NCBI RefSeq assembly: GCF_003813775.1
Contig: NZ_RPDH01000001.1
Coordinates: 992,001 to 1,056,000, forward strand
Source: Chitinophaga lutea
GTDB lineage: Bacteria; Bacteroidota; Bacteroidia; Chitinophagales; Chitinophagaceae
DNA: 64,000 nucleotides
Reading direction: 5' to 3'
Below, piece by piece: positions 1 to 8,752 of this stretch (positions within the stretch are counted from its first letter, which is position 1; every line of letters begins with the position of its first letter). The notes under the pieces are model-generated. The model was given only the letters and a program-made list of their open reading frames with translations. It was not told the DNA's origin and searched no databases. Position numbers and translations under genes: made by a program.

Positions 1-24
1 GTGTAATCCACCCCTCACGGGTCG

Positions 25-60
25 AACGGCGCAGCTTACTCCGGTACTGCGCCGTTTTTT
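25..60 (+). terminator. Intrinsic terminator of an upstream gene outside the window
   Basis: A perfect 10-bp stem (AACGGCGCAG at 25-34, CTGCGCCGTT at 47-56) with a 12-base loop is followed by a T run on the plus strand. It would end a rightward transcript entering from before position 1. The stop codon of the leftward rhodanese gene (36-38) lies in its loop, so the two convergent transcripts overlap here. Confidence 0.75.
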
Positions 61-407
61 ATGCCCTGCTCTACCGGGTACCCCTTCCTCAGCCAGACGG
101 ACAGCCCGGCGGTCATCACATACACCTTTTCGAAGCCCATGTTCCGCGCGCGTTTGGCGGCATAGGGCCCCGCGCCGCAAAGCGCGTCCGAGCAATAAAA
201 CACCAGCGTGGTGTTGGGGTCGGCGCCGAGGTCCTCGGCGGAATAATCTCCCGGGTCCAGGTGCCTGGCCCCGGGGAGATGATGACGGCGGAAGGAGGAA
301 ACAGGGTTGTTATCGATGGTGACAAATCCGGGCTTACCGAGCATCTGCCGCACCTCTTCGGGGCTTATTTCCGTAAGGCCGAAGAGCTTGGTGGTAGTGA
401 TTCTCAT
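36..407 (-). CDS. Single-domain rhodanese-like protein
   Basis: This 123-residue protein looks like a single rhodanese domain, the fold that carries sulfur as a persulfide on an active-site cysteine. The active-site loop reads YCSDALCGAG, with a Cys at the expected place after the beta strand LVFY and a second Cys five residues later. Upstream lies the typical HHLPGARHLDPG segment. There is no signal peptide, so it is probably cytoplasmic. I chose the ATG at 407 (MRITTTK); an in-frame start at 461 would add 18 residues unlike the family. It stands alone, about 0.5 kb from the next leftward gene. The physiological sulfur acceptor cannot be told from the sequence. Confidence 0.8.
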   Translation of the reverse strand: MRITTTKLFGLTEISPEEVRQMLGKPGFVTIDNNPVSSFRRHHLPGARHLDPGDYSAEDLGADPNTTLVFYCSDALCGAGPYAAKRARNMGFEKVYVMTAGLSVWLRKGYPVEQGIKNGAVPE

Positions 408-718
408 GGCTTTTTTCGACAAATGTCCTCCCCCACGGTGACAAGGGTATGTCAGCAGCAATGGCCCGGAGGGAACATTTTCCCGGCAACGGGCCGCTTA
501 TCCGGGCAAAACAATTGATAATCAATACTATGCCAACCTATCTGCCTCCTTACAGGCGGCAAAAAGCGATCGTGGAAAAGATTGAGCGCTCTCGGGCGCA
601 TCTGCCATGTTACTCTAAAACATACAATATCAACACATTATAATAATCCACTTGTCAATGCTTGAACCGAATATGGTATCAAATTGTCTGAAACCGTTAC
701 TGCTATTGTGTTTATAAG

Positions 719-811
719 TATATACGCCCTATATACGTCCTATATACGTTCTATTTGCTTCCTATATGCTTCCTTCTTTTAAAGGAAGGAAGCATATAGG
801 GCTTAAATAGG
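719..811. repeat. Five 11-bp direct repeats ending in an inverted repeat
   Basis: The repeat period equals about one DNA helical turn, so all units face the same side of the helix. The inverted arm at 784-800 repeats the last unit on the other strand. This could be a protein-binding array or a strong hairpin. Function is unknown. Confidence 0.75.
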
Positions 812-872
812 AAAAATATAGACTGAAAGAACTGTTTATAATAATGAGATGACCAGTGTGCCGATAAACAAG

Positions 873-914
873 AAAGGGGCTGCAACCGGCTTTTACCAGT
901 CACAGCCCCTTTTT
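873..914 (-). terminator. Terminator downstream of the amidohydrolase pair
   Basis: AAAGGGGCTG (873-882) pairs with CAGCCCCTTT (903-912) around a 20-base loop. T-rich tails on both strands make it potentially bidirectional. It lies 20 bases beyond the stop of the leftward amidohydrolase gene, as expected for its terminator. Confidence 0.75.
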
Positions 915-933
915 CAGGAAGGCCTTCGGCCCG

Positions 934-2235
934 TTACTTCAGGTCGTACTTGTATTTATACCTTTCGTACAGTTGTTTGTGTTTGTCTTCCAGGCTTACC
1001 TCGCGGCCCTGGATGTAGGCACGGGTGATCACGCTGCTTTTCATATCGAGGATATCGCCGGTGCTCACCACGATGTTGGCGTCTTTACCTACTTCCAGCG
1101 AACCGGTTTTGTCGGCGATTCCCAGGATTTTGGCCGGGTTGAGGGTTACGGCGCTCAGGGCCTCCTCTTTGCTCAGGCCATAGGCGCCTGCGGTGCCTGC
1201 ATTGAAGGGCAGGTTGCGCTGCTGCCAGAAACCTTCGTTGCTGATGCAGAACAGGATGCCGGCTTTCTGTAACTGGGCGGCGGTTTTGTAAGGCTGGTCC
1301 ACATCATCGTCGGCCATTACGGGCAGGCTGTGCGGCTGCGCCAGCACTACCGGGATGTTCTGTTTTTTCAGCACATCGGTAATGAGCCAGGCATCGGTGC
1401 CGCCCACGATCACCACGTCGAAGCCGAATTCTTTGGCGATGTCGGTGGCTACGATCAGCTCTTTCACCAGGTCGCAATGGATGAAGAGTTTCTGTGAGCG
1501 GTCGAACAGGCCTTTTACGGCTTCGTATTTCAGGTTGGTTTCGCTGTGTTTGGCTTCAGCCAGGTAGCCTTTGGCCGCGCGGAAAAACGCTTTGACTTCG
1601 TCTATCTTGGCCATGGCGGCTTTTACGGCATCGTTGCTGGGACCTGCGGCGGAACTGCCGAAGGGGTTGCTGCGGGCCATCAGGCGGGGCATGTAGAAAT
1701 GAATGCCGTTATCGGTTTTATACGCCGCGTCTTCCCAGTTCCAGGCATCTAGCTGTACCACGGAAGAGCTGCCGCTGATGAGGCCGCCCTGCGGCACCGC
1801 ATGCGCCAGCAGAATGCCGTTGGTGCGCAGGGTGGCGATCACTTTGGAATCGGTGTTGTACGATACGATGGAGCGTACGGAAGGATTGATCTCCCCTACC
1901 TCTTCATAGTCGTTGGTGGCTCGTACGCTTTCCACCTCGGTCAGGCCCAGGCTGCTTTCCGGCGCAATGAGGCCGGGGTATACGTGCTGCCCCTGCAGGT
2001 CGAATACTTTTACATCGTCCATCGGGATGGCCACGTTGGCGCCCACGGCAATGATCTTGCCGCCGTTGAAACCGATGGTGCCGCCGTTGATCACCTGGCC
2101 GTTGCCCACGTGAATGGTGGCGTTCTTCAGGAACACCAGGCCCTGCTGCGGCCTGGCGGGGTAAACCGTTTCCTGGGCCTGTGCGTACAGGCTGCAGGCG
2201 GTGAGCCCCAATATATAGCTGAATACTTTTTTCAT
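934..2235 (-). CDS. Exported amidohydrolase-family protein with a degenerate metal site
   Basis: The 433-residue protein begins with a signal peptide (MKKVFSYILGLTACSLYAQA) and has the amidohydrolase/imidazolonepropionase-like layout. An N-terminal beta domain (KNATIHVGNGQVINGGTIGF) comes first, then a barrel, then the C-terminal SAVTLNPAKILGIADKTGSLEVGKDANIVV segment, quoted here only by its key residues L-NPAK and GSLE-GKDAN. The metal-binding HxH after the first strand is missing: the site reads YPGLIAPESSLGL where active relatives have PGL-D-H-H. It may be a non-catalytic partner of the next upstream gene, which ends 57 bases before this start. The start at 2235 was chosen because it begins the signal peptide; an earlier in-frame start at 2274 adds 13 residues. 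Substrate unknown. Confidence 0.8.
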   Translation of the reverse strand: MKKVFSYILGLTACSLYAQAQETVYPARPQQGLVFLKNATIHVGNGQVINGGTIGFNGGKIIAVGANVAIPMDDVKVFDLQGQHVYPGLIAPESSLGLTEVESVRATNDYEEVGEINPSVRSIVSYNTDSKVIATLRTNGILLAHAVPQGGLISGSSSVVQLDAWNWEDAAYKTDNGIHFYMPRLMARSNPFGSSAAGPSNDAVKAAMAKIDEVKAFFRAAKGYLAEAKHSETNLKYEAVKGLFDRSQKLFIHCDLVKELIVATDIAKEFGFDVVIVGGTDAWLITDVLKKQNIPVVLAQPHSLPVMADDDVDQPYKTAAQLQKAGILFCISNEGFWQQRNLPFNAGTAGAYGLSKEEALSAVTLNPAKILGIADKTGSLEVGKDANIVVSTGDILDMKSSVITRAYIQGREVSLEDKHKQLYERYKYKYDLK

Positions 2236-2292
2236 GTTTTTTGTCTTTTCAGTTGCCGGATGGAACGCGATCACGTTCCATCTATATATGGT

Positions 2293-5200
2293 TTACTGGT
2301 TATTCGTTCCCTGCTCCGCGTCGTGCAGAATGTGGTGCTGGTGGCCGGCGTGCAGGTCTTCGCAATGATATATTTCCTCGCGGCTGGGCGTTGCTTTCTG
2401 CGTGGGCAGGCCTTTTTTCTTGTCGCCGAGCATTTTGCCGATCAGGCGGTTACGCTCTGCGGCGATGCGGCTGCGCAGCTCCAGGTCTTTTTCGCGGTCG
2501 AAATAGATGATACCGTCTACCATGGTTTTTTCGGCTTTGGCGTAGATGCTCAGCGGATGATCGCTCCACAGCACGAGGTCTGCGTCCTTCCCGGTTTTGA
2601 TACTGCCGATGCGGTCGGCCACATGCAGCAGCTGGGCAGGATTGAGGGTTACCATCTTGAGGGCGTCTTCTTCATTCACCGCACCATACTTCACGCTCTT
2701 GGCGGCTTCCTGGTTGAGGCGGCGGGCCATTTCGGCATCGTCGGAGTTGATGGCCACGGTAAGCCCTACACGCTGCATGATGGCGGCGTTCTGGGGGATG
2801 GCGTCCACCACTTCCATTTTGTACGCCCACCAGTCGGCGAACGTAGACGCGCCTGCACCATGCGCTTTCATCTTGTCGGCCACTTTATACCCTTCCAGGA
2901 TGTGGGTGAAGGTGTTCACCTTGAACCCGAAGCGGTCGCCGGTTTTGAGCAGCATGTTGATTTCGCTCTGCACATAGGAGTGACAGGTGATGAAACGTTT
3001 TTTGTTCAGGATTTCCACGAGTGCGTCCAGTTCGAGGTCGCGGCGTTTATTGGCGCCTGCCTTTTCGTAGTCGCGGGCGCGGGTGAAGGCATCCGCCAGC
3101 ACCTGTTCAACGCCCATGCGCGTCTGCGGGAAACGCACGCGTTGCGCGGCGCCCCAGTTGGATTGTTTTACGTTTTCACCCAGCGCGAACTTGATGAAGC
3201 CGTCCCAGTTCTGGAACTTCAGCTGCTCCGCATTGGCGCCCCAGCGCAGTTTGATCAGCTGGCTCTGGCCGCCGATGGTGTTGGCGGAACCGTGCAGCAG
3301 GTGCGAGGAGGTAACGCCGCCGCTCAGCTGGCGATAGATGTTCACATCGTCGGGATTCACGACGTCGGCTATACGCACTTCGGAGGTTACCGACTGGGTG
3401 CCCTCGTTCACGCCGCGGGAAATCGCGATGTGGGAGTGCTCGTCGAGGATGCCGGGCGTGAGGTGTTTGCCGGTACCATCTACCACGCGGGCGTTGCCGG
3501 CGCTGAGGCCTTTGCCGATCTGCGCGATCTTGCCGTTGCGTACCAGTACATCGGCGCCTTCGAGCTTGCCTTCTTTTTCATTCGTCCATACGGTGGCGTT
3601 GCGGATAAGAATGTCTTCCTGCTTGGGCAGGGTCTCATAGCCGTAGCCCACGAAAGGATAATATACTTTGCCCAGTTCGGGAGCGGTTTTCTTTTTGGCG
3701 GTGTCTGCTTTGGCAACGAAGGGTTTCGAGAACGTGGCGGTCCAGTTGCTGTACACGCCCGCTTCATTACTACCGGAGCCGCTCCAGGTATTATCGGAGC
3801 CGATCACGCCGCTGAGGCGGAGCTGCTGCTTACCGTCTTTGGAGTTATTAACGACCATTTTCACCAGCTGACCGTCCACCTCGATTTTACCGGCAATGCT
3901 GTCTTTGTTGCTCAGGCTGAGGGAGGCCGGGGTGCCTTTGATCTCCACCGGGTAATTCACGTTGTTGAAGCTGATCACGTAGGAACCGCGAAGGTCTTTC
4001 CAGCCGTCTTCTTTCAGCGCGTATTTATTGCCCTGCACCCAGTTCTGGTGGATGATGGTGTTTTCCGCGAACACGGGGCCCGAGGTCACCAGGAAGTTGG
4101 CGATTTTACCGGCATCGAGACTGCCCACTTTATCGTACGCCTTGATCAGCGTCGCCGGCGTTTTGGTGAGCGCTTCGAGCGCTTTCTGTTCGGAGAGGCC
4201 GTATTCGATCGCCTTGCGCAGGTTGGCCAGGAAGGATTTGGCATCCTTCAGGTCGGCGGCGGACAGGCAGAAAGGAATGTTCGCTTTCTCGAAAGCGCCG
4301 GCGGCGGTGGGCGCCAGTTCCCAGTGTTTCATGTCCGACAGCGCTACAAAACGCGCGTCGTTCGGGTCTTCCACATCGGTTGCCTGCGGGAAGTTGAGGG
4401 ACAGGATGTAAGCTGCTTTGGTGGCGGCAATTTCCGGTATACGCTGGTATTCGTTGCCGCCCGCCTTGATCACATACTGTACGCCGAACTCGTCACCGAT
4501 CTTGTCGGCGCGCAGGGCGTTCCATTTGTCGCCCGCATCGAATATCTGCACGAGCGACTGGTTATCGTTCCAGGCCTGGAGGCTGAGGTTCAGCCCTTCT
4601 TTGGTGGGGCCGGATTTATACCACTGCGCATCCAGGTACTGCTGGCGGAGCAGGGCGATCACGCCCATGAGGGAAGAAGGATAATCCTGCGTGGAAGAGC
4701 CTTTATCGAAAGAATAATGTGCGGAGGCTTTGGGCAGCAGCACGGTTTTATTCTCCCTTTCCGCCGCCAGGCTTACCAGTGCGCCGGTACCGCGGGCGAT
4801 ACCGTCGTTCTGGTGCGTGAGCACGGCGCCGAAGCCCTGCTCGCGGAGGGATTTGGCTTTTGTATCATCCACCGTAAATAACTGTACGGCGTTCACTTCG
4901 CTTTTGATGGCCTGGTTCCAGCCATAGGCGCCCTTGGTGTTCGACAGGAACTGCGGGCCGCCCCCGCCGCCGAAACCGCTGAATGAGCGGCGCTGCACGG
5001 CGGGCATGCCATAGTCGCTGTAAATGTCCACAAACGAAGGATAAATGAACTTGCCCTTGCAGTCGATCACCACGGCGTCTTTCGGGATGGCCACGGAAGC
5101 GCCTACCGCGGTGATTTTACCGTCGCGGATAACGAGGGTAGCGTTGTTGAGGGTGGTTTGCGCGTCTTTTACAATGGTCGCATGGGTAAAAGCATAGCAG

Positions 5201-5364
5201 TCTTCTTTCGGATCCGCCACGCCGTTCACGGGCCAGGTTTGCTGGGCGCTGGCGCCGAGGCCGGCCAGCAGCAGCCCGATGGCGCCCAATACGGAACGGT
5301 ACCGTGCATGGGTTAACCGGGAGCCGTAGCGTTGCGGCTTCTGTTGTAACAAATTTGGTTTCAT
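2293..5364 (-). CDS. Exported tandem amidohydrolase (degenerate plus intact domain)
   Basis: This 1023-residue protein is about twice the usual amidohydrolase length. A signal-anchor-like segment (GAIGLLLAGLGASAQQ) is followed by a first amidohydrolase domain of about 430 residues. Its metal motif is lost (YPSFVDIYSDYG). The second domain, from about residue 590, keeps the motif in LTPGILDEHSHIAIS and has later candidate ligands in ITCHSY, FTHILEG and INSDDAE. The second domain is therefore probably the active metal hydrolase, acting on an amide, cyclic amide or dipeptide in the periplasm. It is the first gene of a leftward pair with the single-domain protein at 934-2235. The start at 5364 fits the signal segment better than the upstream start at 5409. 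Confidence 0.82.
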   Translation of the reverse strand: MKPNLLQQKPQRYGSRLTHARYRSVLGAIGLLLAGLGASAQQTWPVNGVADPKEDCYAFTHATIVKDAQTTLNNATLVIRDGKITAVGASVAIPKDAVVIDCKGKFIYPSFVDIYSDYGMPAVQRRSFSGFGGGGGPQFLSNTKGAYGWNQAIKSEVNAVQLFTVDDTKAKSLREQGFGAVLTHQNDGIARGTGALVSLAAERENKTVLLPKASAHYSFDKGSSTQDYPSSLMGVIALLRQQYLDAQWYKSGPTKEGLNLSLQAWNDNQSLVQIFDAGDKWNALRADKIGDEFGVQYVIKAGGNEYQRIPEIAATKAAYILSLNFPQATDVEDPNDARFVALSDMKHWELAPTAAGAFEKANIPFCLSAADLKDAKSFLANLRKAIEYGLSEQKALEALTKTPATLIKAYDKVGSLDAGKIANFLVTSGPVFAENTIIHQNWVQGNKYALKEDGWKDLRGSYVISFNNVNYPVEIKGTPASLSLSNKDSIAGKIEVDGQLVKMVVNNSKDGKQQLRLSGVIGSDNTWSGSGSNEAGVYSNWTATFSKPFVAKADTAKKKTAPELGKVYYPFVGYGYETLPKQEDILIRNATVWTNEKEGKLEGADVLVRNGKIAQIGKGLSAGNARVVDGTGKHLTPGILDEHSHIAISRGVNEGTQSVTSEVRIADVVNPDDVNIYRQLSGGVTSSHLLHGSANTIGGQSQLIKLRWGANAEQLKFQNWDGFIKFALGENVKQSNWGAAQRVRFPQTRMGVEQVLADAFTRARDYEKAGANKRRDLELDALVEILNKKRFITCHSYVQSEINMLLKTGDRFGFKVNTFTHILEGYKVADKMKAHGAGASTFADWWAYKMEVVDAIPQNAAIMQRVGLTVAINSDDAEMARRLNQEAAKSVKYGAVNEEDALKMVTLNPAQLLHVADRIGSIKTGKDADLVLWSDHPLSIYAKAEKTMVDGIIYFDREKDLELRSRIAAERNRLIGKMLGDKKKGLPTQKATPSREEIYHCEDLHAGHQHHILHDAEQGTNNQ

Positions 5365-5561
5365 GTTCGATTTACTTTTAGCATTTAGATGATGGCTGAA
5401 AAAAACCACCGGTACAGGTTCAGATTAAATAAATGTCCGGCATCAGGTCACAATACAGCTACAAGCGTTAAATTTAACAAATGATTGACCGCTTGCCTCA
5501 CTATTTGGGATAAATTTTACGAGCGGTATAAAAGTTGCGGAAAATAAGATAATCGATAGTT

Positions 5562-5984
5562 ATGAAAATGAAATCATGCCTCATGATGGGGATGTTCCTG
5601 CTGACGGTACTGGCTGGACAGGCACAGGAAACGGCCAGGGTTAAAAGGGATAGATGGGATGCTGCTTCGAAGGCCGACAAGATGTCTGACAAGCTGTACC
5701 GGGAGCTGAACCTCACCAGGGCGCAGAACGAACAGATCCATGCCATCAACAGCGATATTTCGCGCCGCCGCGATGCCGCCCGCCGGGATACCACGCTGGA
5801 CGCCCGCCGCAAGATGCAGCTGCGCCAGCAGCTGGATGCCGAACGGAGCAACCGCTTCAAAAGCGTGCTCACGCCTGTTCAGTATAAGAAGTGGAACGAC
5901 TGGGAGCTGAAAAAGAAAGAGCAGCTCGAAGCGAAGATGGACCGCAAGCAGGATAAGCAGTTGGCCCGAAAAGCGAATCCCTGA
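5562..5984 (+). CDS. Small periplasmic Spy/CpxP-like LTxxQ protein
   Basis: The 140-residue product has a signal peptide (MKMKSCLMMGMFLLTVLAGQ, cut after AQA) and a highly charged helical body. Two motifs of the LTxxQ type stand out: LNLTRAQNEQI and VLTPVQYKKW. These are the signature of Spy/CpxP-like periplasmic helical proteins, some of which act as chaperones or envelope-stress sensors. The C-terminus is very Lys-rich. Its stop codon shares a base with the start of the glycerate kinase gene (TGATG at 5982-5986), so the two are translationally coupled although their products act in different compartments. Exact role unknown. Confidence 0.7.
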   Translation: MKMKSCLMMGMFLLTVLAGQAQETARVKRDRWDAASKADKMSDKLYRELNLTRAQNEQIHAINSDISRRRDAARRDTTLDARRKMQLRQQLDAERSNRFKSVLTPVQYKKWNDWELKKKEQLEAKMDRKQDKQLARKANP

Positions 5985-7258
5985 TGGAGCACTTCGCAGC
6001 GCAGGCCATTGAGATATTCCGGCATGGAGTGGCCGCGGTGCAGCCGCAGCAGTTCATGCGCGCGTGCATGCCACAGGAACTTGCCGCTGCAGCAAAACGC
6101 ATTTTTGTGCTTGGCGCCGGCAAAGCCGCTGCGGCCATGGCGCACGAAGCGGAGCAACTGCTGGAAGACAGGATCACGCAGGGCCTCATCGTAACCAACG
6201 ATGCTTCCCCTTTTCCCCTTTCCCGCATACAAACGATCATCGGCGGGCACCCCGTGCCCGATCAGAACAGCCTCATTGCCGGGATGGCCATGCTCGAAAT
6301 GGCCGGCGCCATGCAGGCGGGCGACCTGGTGCTGTTCCTGCTGTCCGGCGGCGCCTCCGCATTACTGGCCGATGCACCGGAAGGCGTGCCCCTCGGGGAG
6401 TTGCAGGGGCTCTTTGATGTGCTGCTGAAAAGCGGCGCCAACATCCGGGAAATGAACGCGGTGCGCAAACACCTCTCCGCCATCAAAGGCGGGCAGCTGG
6501 CGCGCAGACTTCACCCGGCCGACATCTACACCATCATTCTGTCTGACGTGCCCGGCAACGACCCCGCTGTGATCGGCTCCGGGCCTACCGTTGCAGACCC
6601 GTCCACTTTCGCCGACGCCTGGGCCGTGCTGGAAAAATACGGGCTGGTGAAGGATTTGCCGTCGGGCATTTTGCATCACCTGCAACAGGGCCTCGCCGCG
6701 CAAATCCCCGAAACCGCCAAACCCGGCACGATGGCGCATGCCCGCCATTGTGTGGCGGCCAGCAACAGCATTGCGCTGGAAGCGGCGCGCAACAAAGCGG
6801 AAGCATTGGGGTACCATACCACGATATTGACAGACACCATTACCGGCGAAGCCAAAGAAACCGCCCACCGCCTTGCACAGCAGGCCATCGCTTACGAAGG
6901 CCCGTTTCCCGCATGCCTGCTGGCCGGCGGCGAAACCACCGTGCATGTGACCGGCAGGGGCAAAGGCGGCCGTAACCAGGAGCTGACGCTGGCTGCCGGC
7001 ATTGCACTGAAAGATGCACCGTATATCACTTTCCTCTCCGCCGGCACCGACGGCATCGACGGACCCACCGATGCGGCAGGGGCCGTGGTGAATACGCACA
7101 TCCTGCAACATGCGCCCGATGCCCATCCTTACCTGCACAACAACGACGCATATCACTTCTTCGAAAAAACGGGTTCGCTGCTCAAAACCGGGCATACCCA
7201 TACCAATGTGATGGACCTGATGGTGATACTGCTGCAACAGCCGCCCACATTCCGTTAA
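5984..7258 (+). CDS. Glycerate 2-kinase (MOFRL family)
   Basis: The 424-residue protein matches the type-2 glycerate kinase family. An N-terminal domain contains ILGAGKAAAAMAHEAE-like glycine-rich sequence (read here as FVLGAGKAAAAMAHEAEQLL) and a GGHPVPDQNS loop. The C-terminal MOFRL-type domain contains GGETTVHVTGRGKGGRNQEL and FLSAGTDGIDGPTDAAGAVV. The enzyme phosphorylates D-glycerate with ATP to 2-phosphoglycerate in the cytoplasm. It starts within the stop codon of the Spy-like gene and precedes mannonate dehydratase, so sugar-acid catabolism is a likely context, although a separate promoter precedes the next gene. Length is normal for the family. Confidence 0.9.
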   Translation: MEHFAAQAIEIFRHGVAAVQPQQFMRACMPQELAAAAKRIFVLGAGKAAAAMAHEAEQLLEDRITQGLIVTNDASPFPLSRIQTIIGGHPVPDQNSLIAGMAMLEMAGAMQAGDLVLFLLSGGASALLADAPEGVPLGELQGLFDVLLKSGANIREMNAVRKHLSAIKGGQLARRLHPADIYTIILSDVPGNDPAVIGSGPTVADPSTFADAWAVLEKYGLVKDLPSGILHHLQQGLAAQIPETAKPGTMAHARHCVAASNSIALEAARNKAEALGYHTTILTDTITGEAKETAHRLAQQAIAYEGPFPACLLAGGETTVHVTGRGKGGRNQELTLAAGIALKDAPYITFLSAGTDGIDGPTDAAGAVVNTHILQHAPDAHPYLHNNDAYHFFEKTGSLLKTGHTHTNVMDLMVILLQQPPTFR

Positions 7259-7364
7259 AACTTTTACTACCCGTTAACAACCGGCGGAAACATGCGCCCC
7301 GCCCCGGCTGCAGCGTTTGAAATTTGCAGTTTTTTCGCGCAAACAGGATATTTCTTGCCGATTA

Positions 7365-7395
7365 TTTGCATATCCCGCATTTGATTCTATTTTTG
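7365..7395 (+). promoter_or_regulatory. Promoter of mannonate dehydratase
   Basis: TTTG (7365-7368), a 19-base spacer and TATTTTTG (7388-7395) match the Bacteroidota consensus TTTG-N19-21-TAnnTTTG exactly. The predicted leader before the ATG at 7420 is about 20 bases, so uxuA can be transcribed independently of the glycerate kinase. Confidence 0.8.
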
Positions 7396-7419
7396 GGAAA
7401 CTAAAAAAACATTCAGAGT

Positions 7420-8586
7420 ATGTTGAGAATGGAACAGACCTGGCGATGGTTCGGTCCCAAAGACCCGGTAAGCCTTTCAGACATCCGCCAGGCGGGCGCC
7501 ACAGGTATCGTTACCGCATTGCACCACGTTCCTAACGGCGTTGTTTGGAGCAAAGAGGAAATCATGCAGCGCAAACAGGAAATAGAAGCCGCAGGCCTTA
7601 CCTGGTCTGTTGTGGAAAGTGTTCCCGTACATGAGGACATTAAAACGCAAACCGGCCGCTTCAAAGAATACATCAAGAATTACCAGCAAAGCCTCCGCAA
7701 CCTCGCCGCCTGCGGCGTGTACACGGTCACGTATAACTTCATGCCCGTGCTCGACTGGACGCGCACCGACCTTGCCTATACGGTGGAAGACGGTTCCAAA
7801 GCCCTCCGGTTCGACAAAGCGCAGTTCATGGCCTTCGACCTGTTCATGCTGCAAAGGCCCGGCGCGGAAAACGATTATCCCGAAGAGGAGATCTCCCGCG
7901 CCAAAGAGCAGTTCGACAGTATGACCGACGAAGAGAAGACCGTGCTGCAACGCAATATCATCGCCGGTTTGCCGGGCTCCGAAGAAAGTTTCACACTGGA
8001 GCAGTTCCAGGCTGCGCTCGACAAGTATAAAGACGTGGACGCCATCAAACTGAAGCTCCACCTGTTTTATTTCCTCCAGCAGATCGTACCCGTTGCGGAA
8101 GAAGTGGGTATCAAACTCGCCATTCACCCCGACGATCCCCCGTACCCGATCCTGGGCCTGCCCCGCGTGGTGAGCACCGAACAGGATGCCCGCGAATTGC
8201 TGGCTACGGCGCCTTCCCCGGCCAACGGCCTTTGTTTCTGCACCGGCTCTTACGGCGTGCGGGAAGACAACGACCTGCCCGGTATGGTAGAGCGCCTCGG
8301 CGATCACATTCACTTCATCCATCTCCGTTCCACCAAACGCGATGCGCTGGGCAACTTCTACGAAGCCAACCACCTCGAGGGCGATGTGGACATGTACGGC
8401 GTGGTAAAAAGCATCCTGGCAGTGATGCAGAAAAGGAATGTATCCATCCCCATGCGCCCCGACCATGGGCACCAGATGCTCGACGACCTGCATAAGAAGA
8501 CCAATCCCGGCTACAGCGCCATCGGGCGCCTGCGTGGCCTTGCCGAACTGCGCGGCCTTGAAATGGGCATCGCGGGAGGAAAATAA
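7420..8586 (+). CDS. uxuA: D-mannonate dehydratase
   Basis: The 388-residue protein has the unmistakable UxuA start ([15 protein letters not shown]) and the segment [15 protein letters not shown]. Metal-site features of the family are present: [15 protein letters not shown] with a Cys-containing loop, HFIHLRS and [10 protein letters not shown]. UxuA dehydrates D-mannonate to 2-keto-3-deoxygluconate in the hexuronate pathway, so it would process uronic acids released from polysaccharides. This fits the lyase encoded 8 kb downstream. It has its own promoter and a strong terminator and appears monocistronic. The start at 7420 gives MLRMEQ; the second Met at 7429 is equally possible. Confidence 0.96.
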   Translation: MLRMEQTWRWFGPKDPVSLSDIRQAGATGIVTALHHVPNGVVWSKEEIMQRKQEIEAAGLTWSVVESVPVHEDIKTQTGRFKEYIKNYQQSLRNLAACGVYTVTYNFMPVLDWTRTDLAYTVEDGSKALRFDKAQFMAFDLFMLQRPGAENDYPEEEISRAKEQFDSMTDEEKTVLQRNIIAGLPGSEESFTLEQFQAALDKYKDVDAIKLKLHLFYFLQQIVPVAEEVGIKLAIHPDDPPYPILGLPRVVSTEQDARELLATAPSPANGLCFCTGSYGVREDNDLPGMVERLGDHIHFIHLRSTKRDALGNFYEANHLEGDVDMYGVVKSILAVMQKRNVSIPMRPDHGHQMLDDLHKKTNPGYSAIGRLRGLAELRGLEMGIAGGK

Positions 8587-8604
8587 ACACGGCGTATAAA
8601 AGAT

Positions 8605-8635
8605 AAGCCCGGCTCAAAAGGGCCGGGCTTTTTCT
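8605..8635 (+). terminator. Terminator of uxuA
   Basis: AAGCCCGG (8605-8612) pairs with CCGGGCTT (8623-8630) and a T run follows at once. It lies 19 bases after the uxuA stop. Confidence 0.85.
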
Positions 8636-8719
8636 ATGCACACACGGCCAAAACAACCAGTCGTGTTCCGGCACCCCGCTTTACCCCTTACATCGAAGCC
8701 AACTATATGGGTAACTTAT

Positions 8720-8727
8720 TATCTTCG
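8720..8727 (+). promoter_or_regulatory. Possible -7 element of the MarR gene
   Basis: TATCTTCG differs from TAnnTTTG at one base and lies 25 bases before the ATG at 8753. No clear -33 TTTG is present, so this is a weak call. If correct, it excludes the upstream in-frame start at 8729. Confidence 0.4.
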
Positions 8728-8752
8728 CATGCAAAGCCTTAACAACTGTTAT

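Larger units (their letters stand above)
408..933. other. Intergenic region with 11-bp repeats and a palindrome
   Basis: No convincing gene is present. From 719 to 773 there are five direct repeats of exactly 11 bp (TATATACGCCC, TATATACGTCC, TATATACGTTC, TATTTGCTTCC, TATATGCTTCC). The last unit forms the left arm of an inverted repeat (761-780 with 781-800, one G-T mismatch) that extends imperfectly to about 811. The rest is AT-rich and would contain the leader of the rhodanese gene. Confidence 0.7.

Noticed and set aside
1801..4881. 1026-codon open frame on the plus strand opposite the tandem amidohydrolase
   Set aside because: It is antisense to a gene with clear domains and has the His/Phe/Val-rich composition produced by reading high-GC codons backwards; no motif or signal is present.
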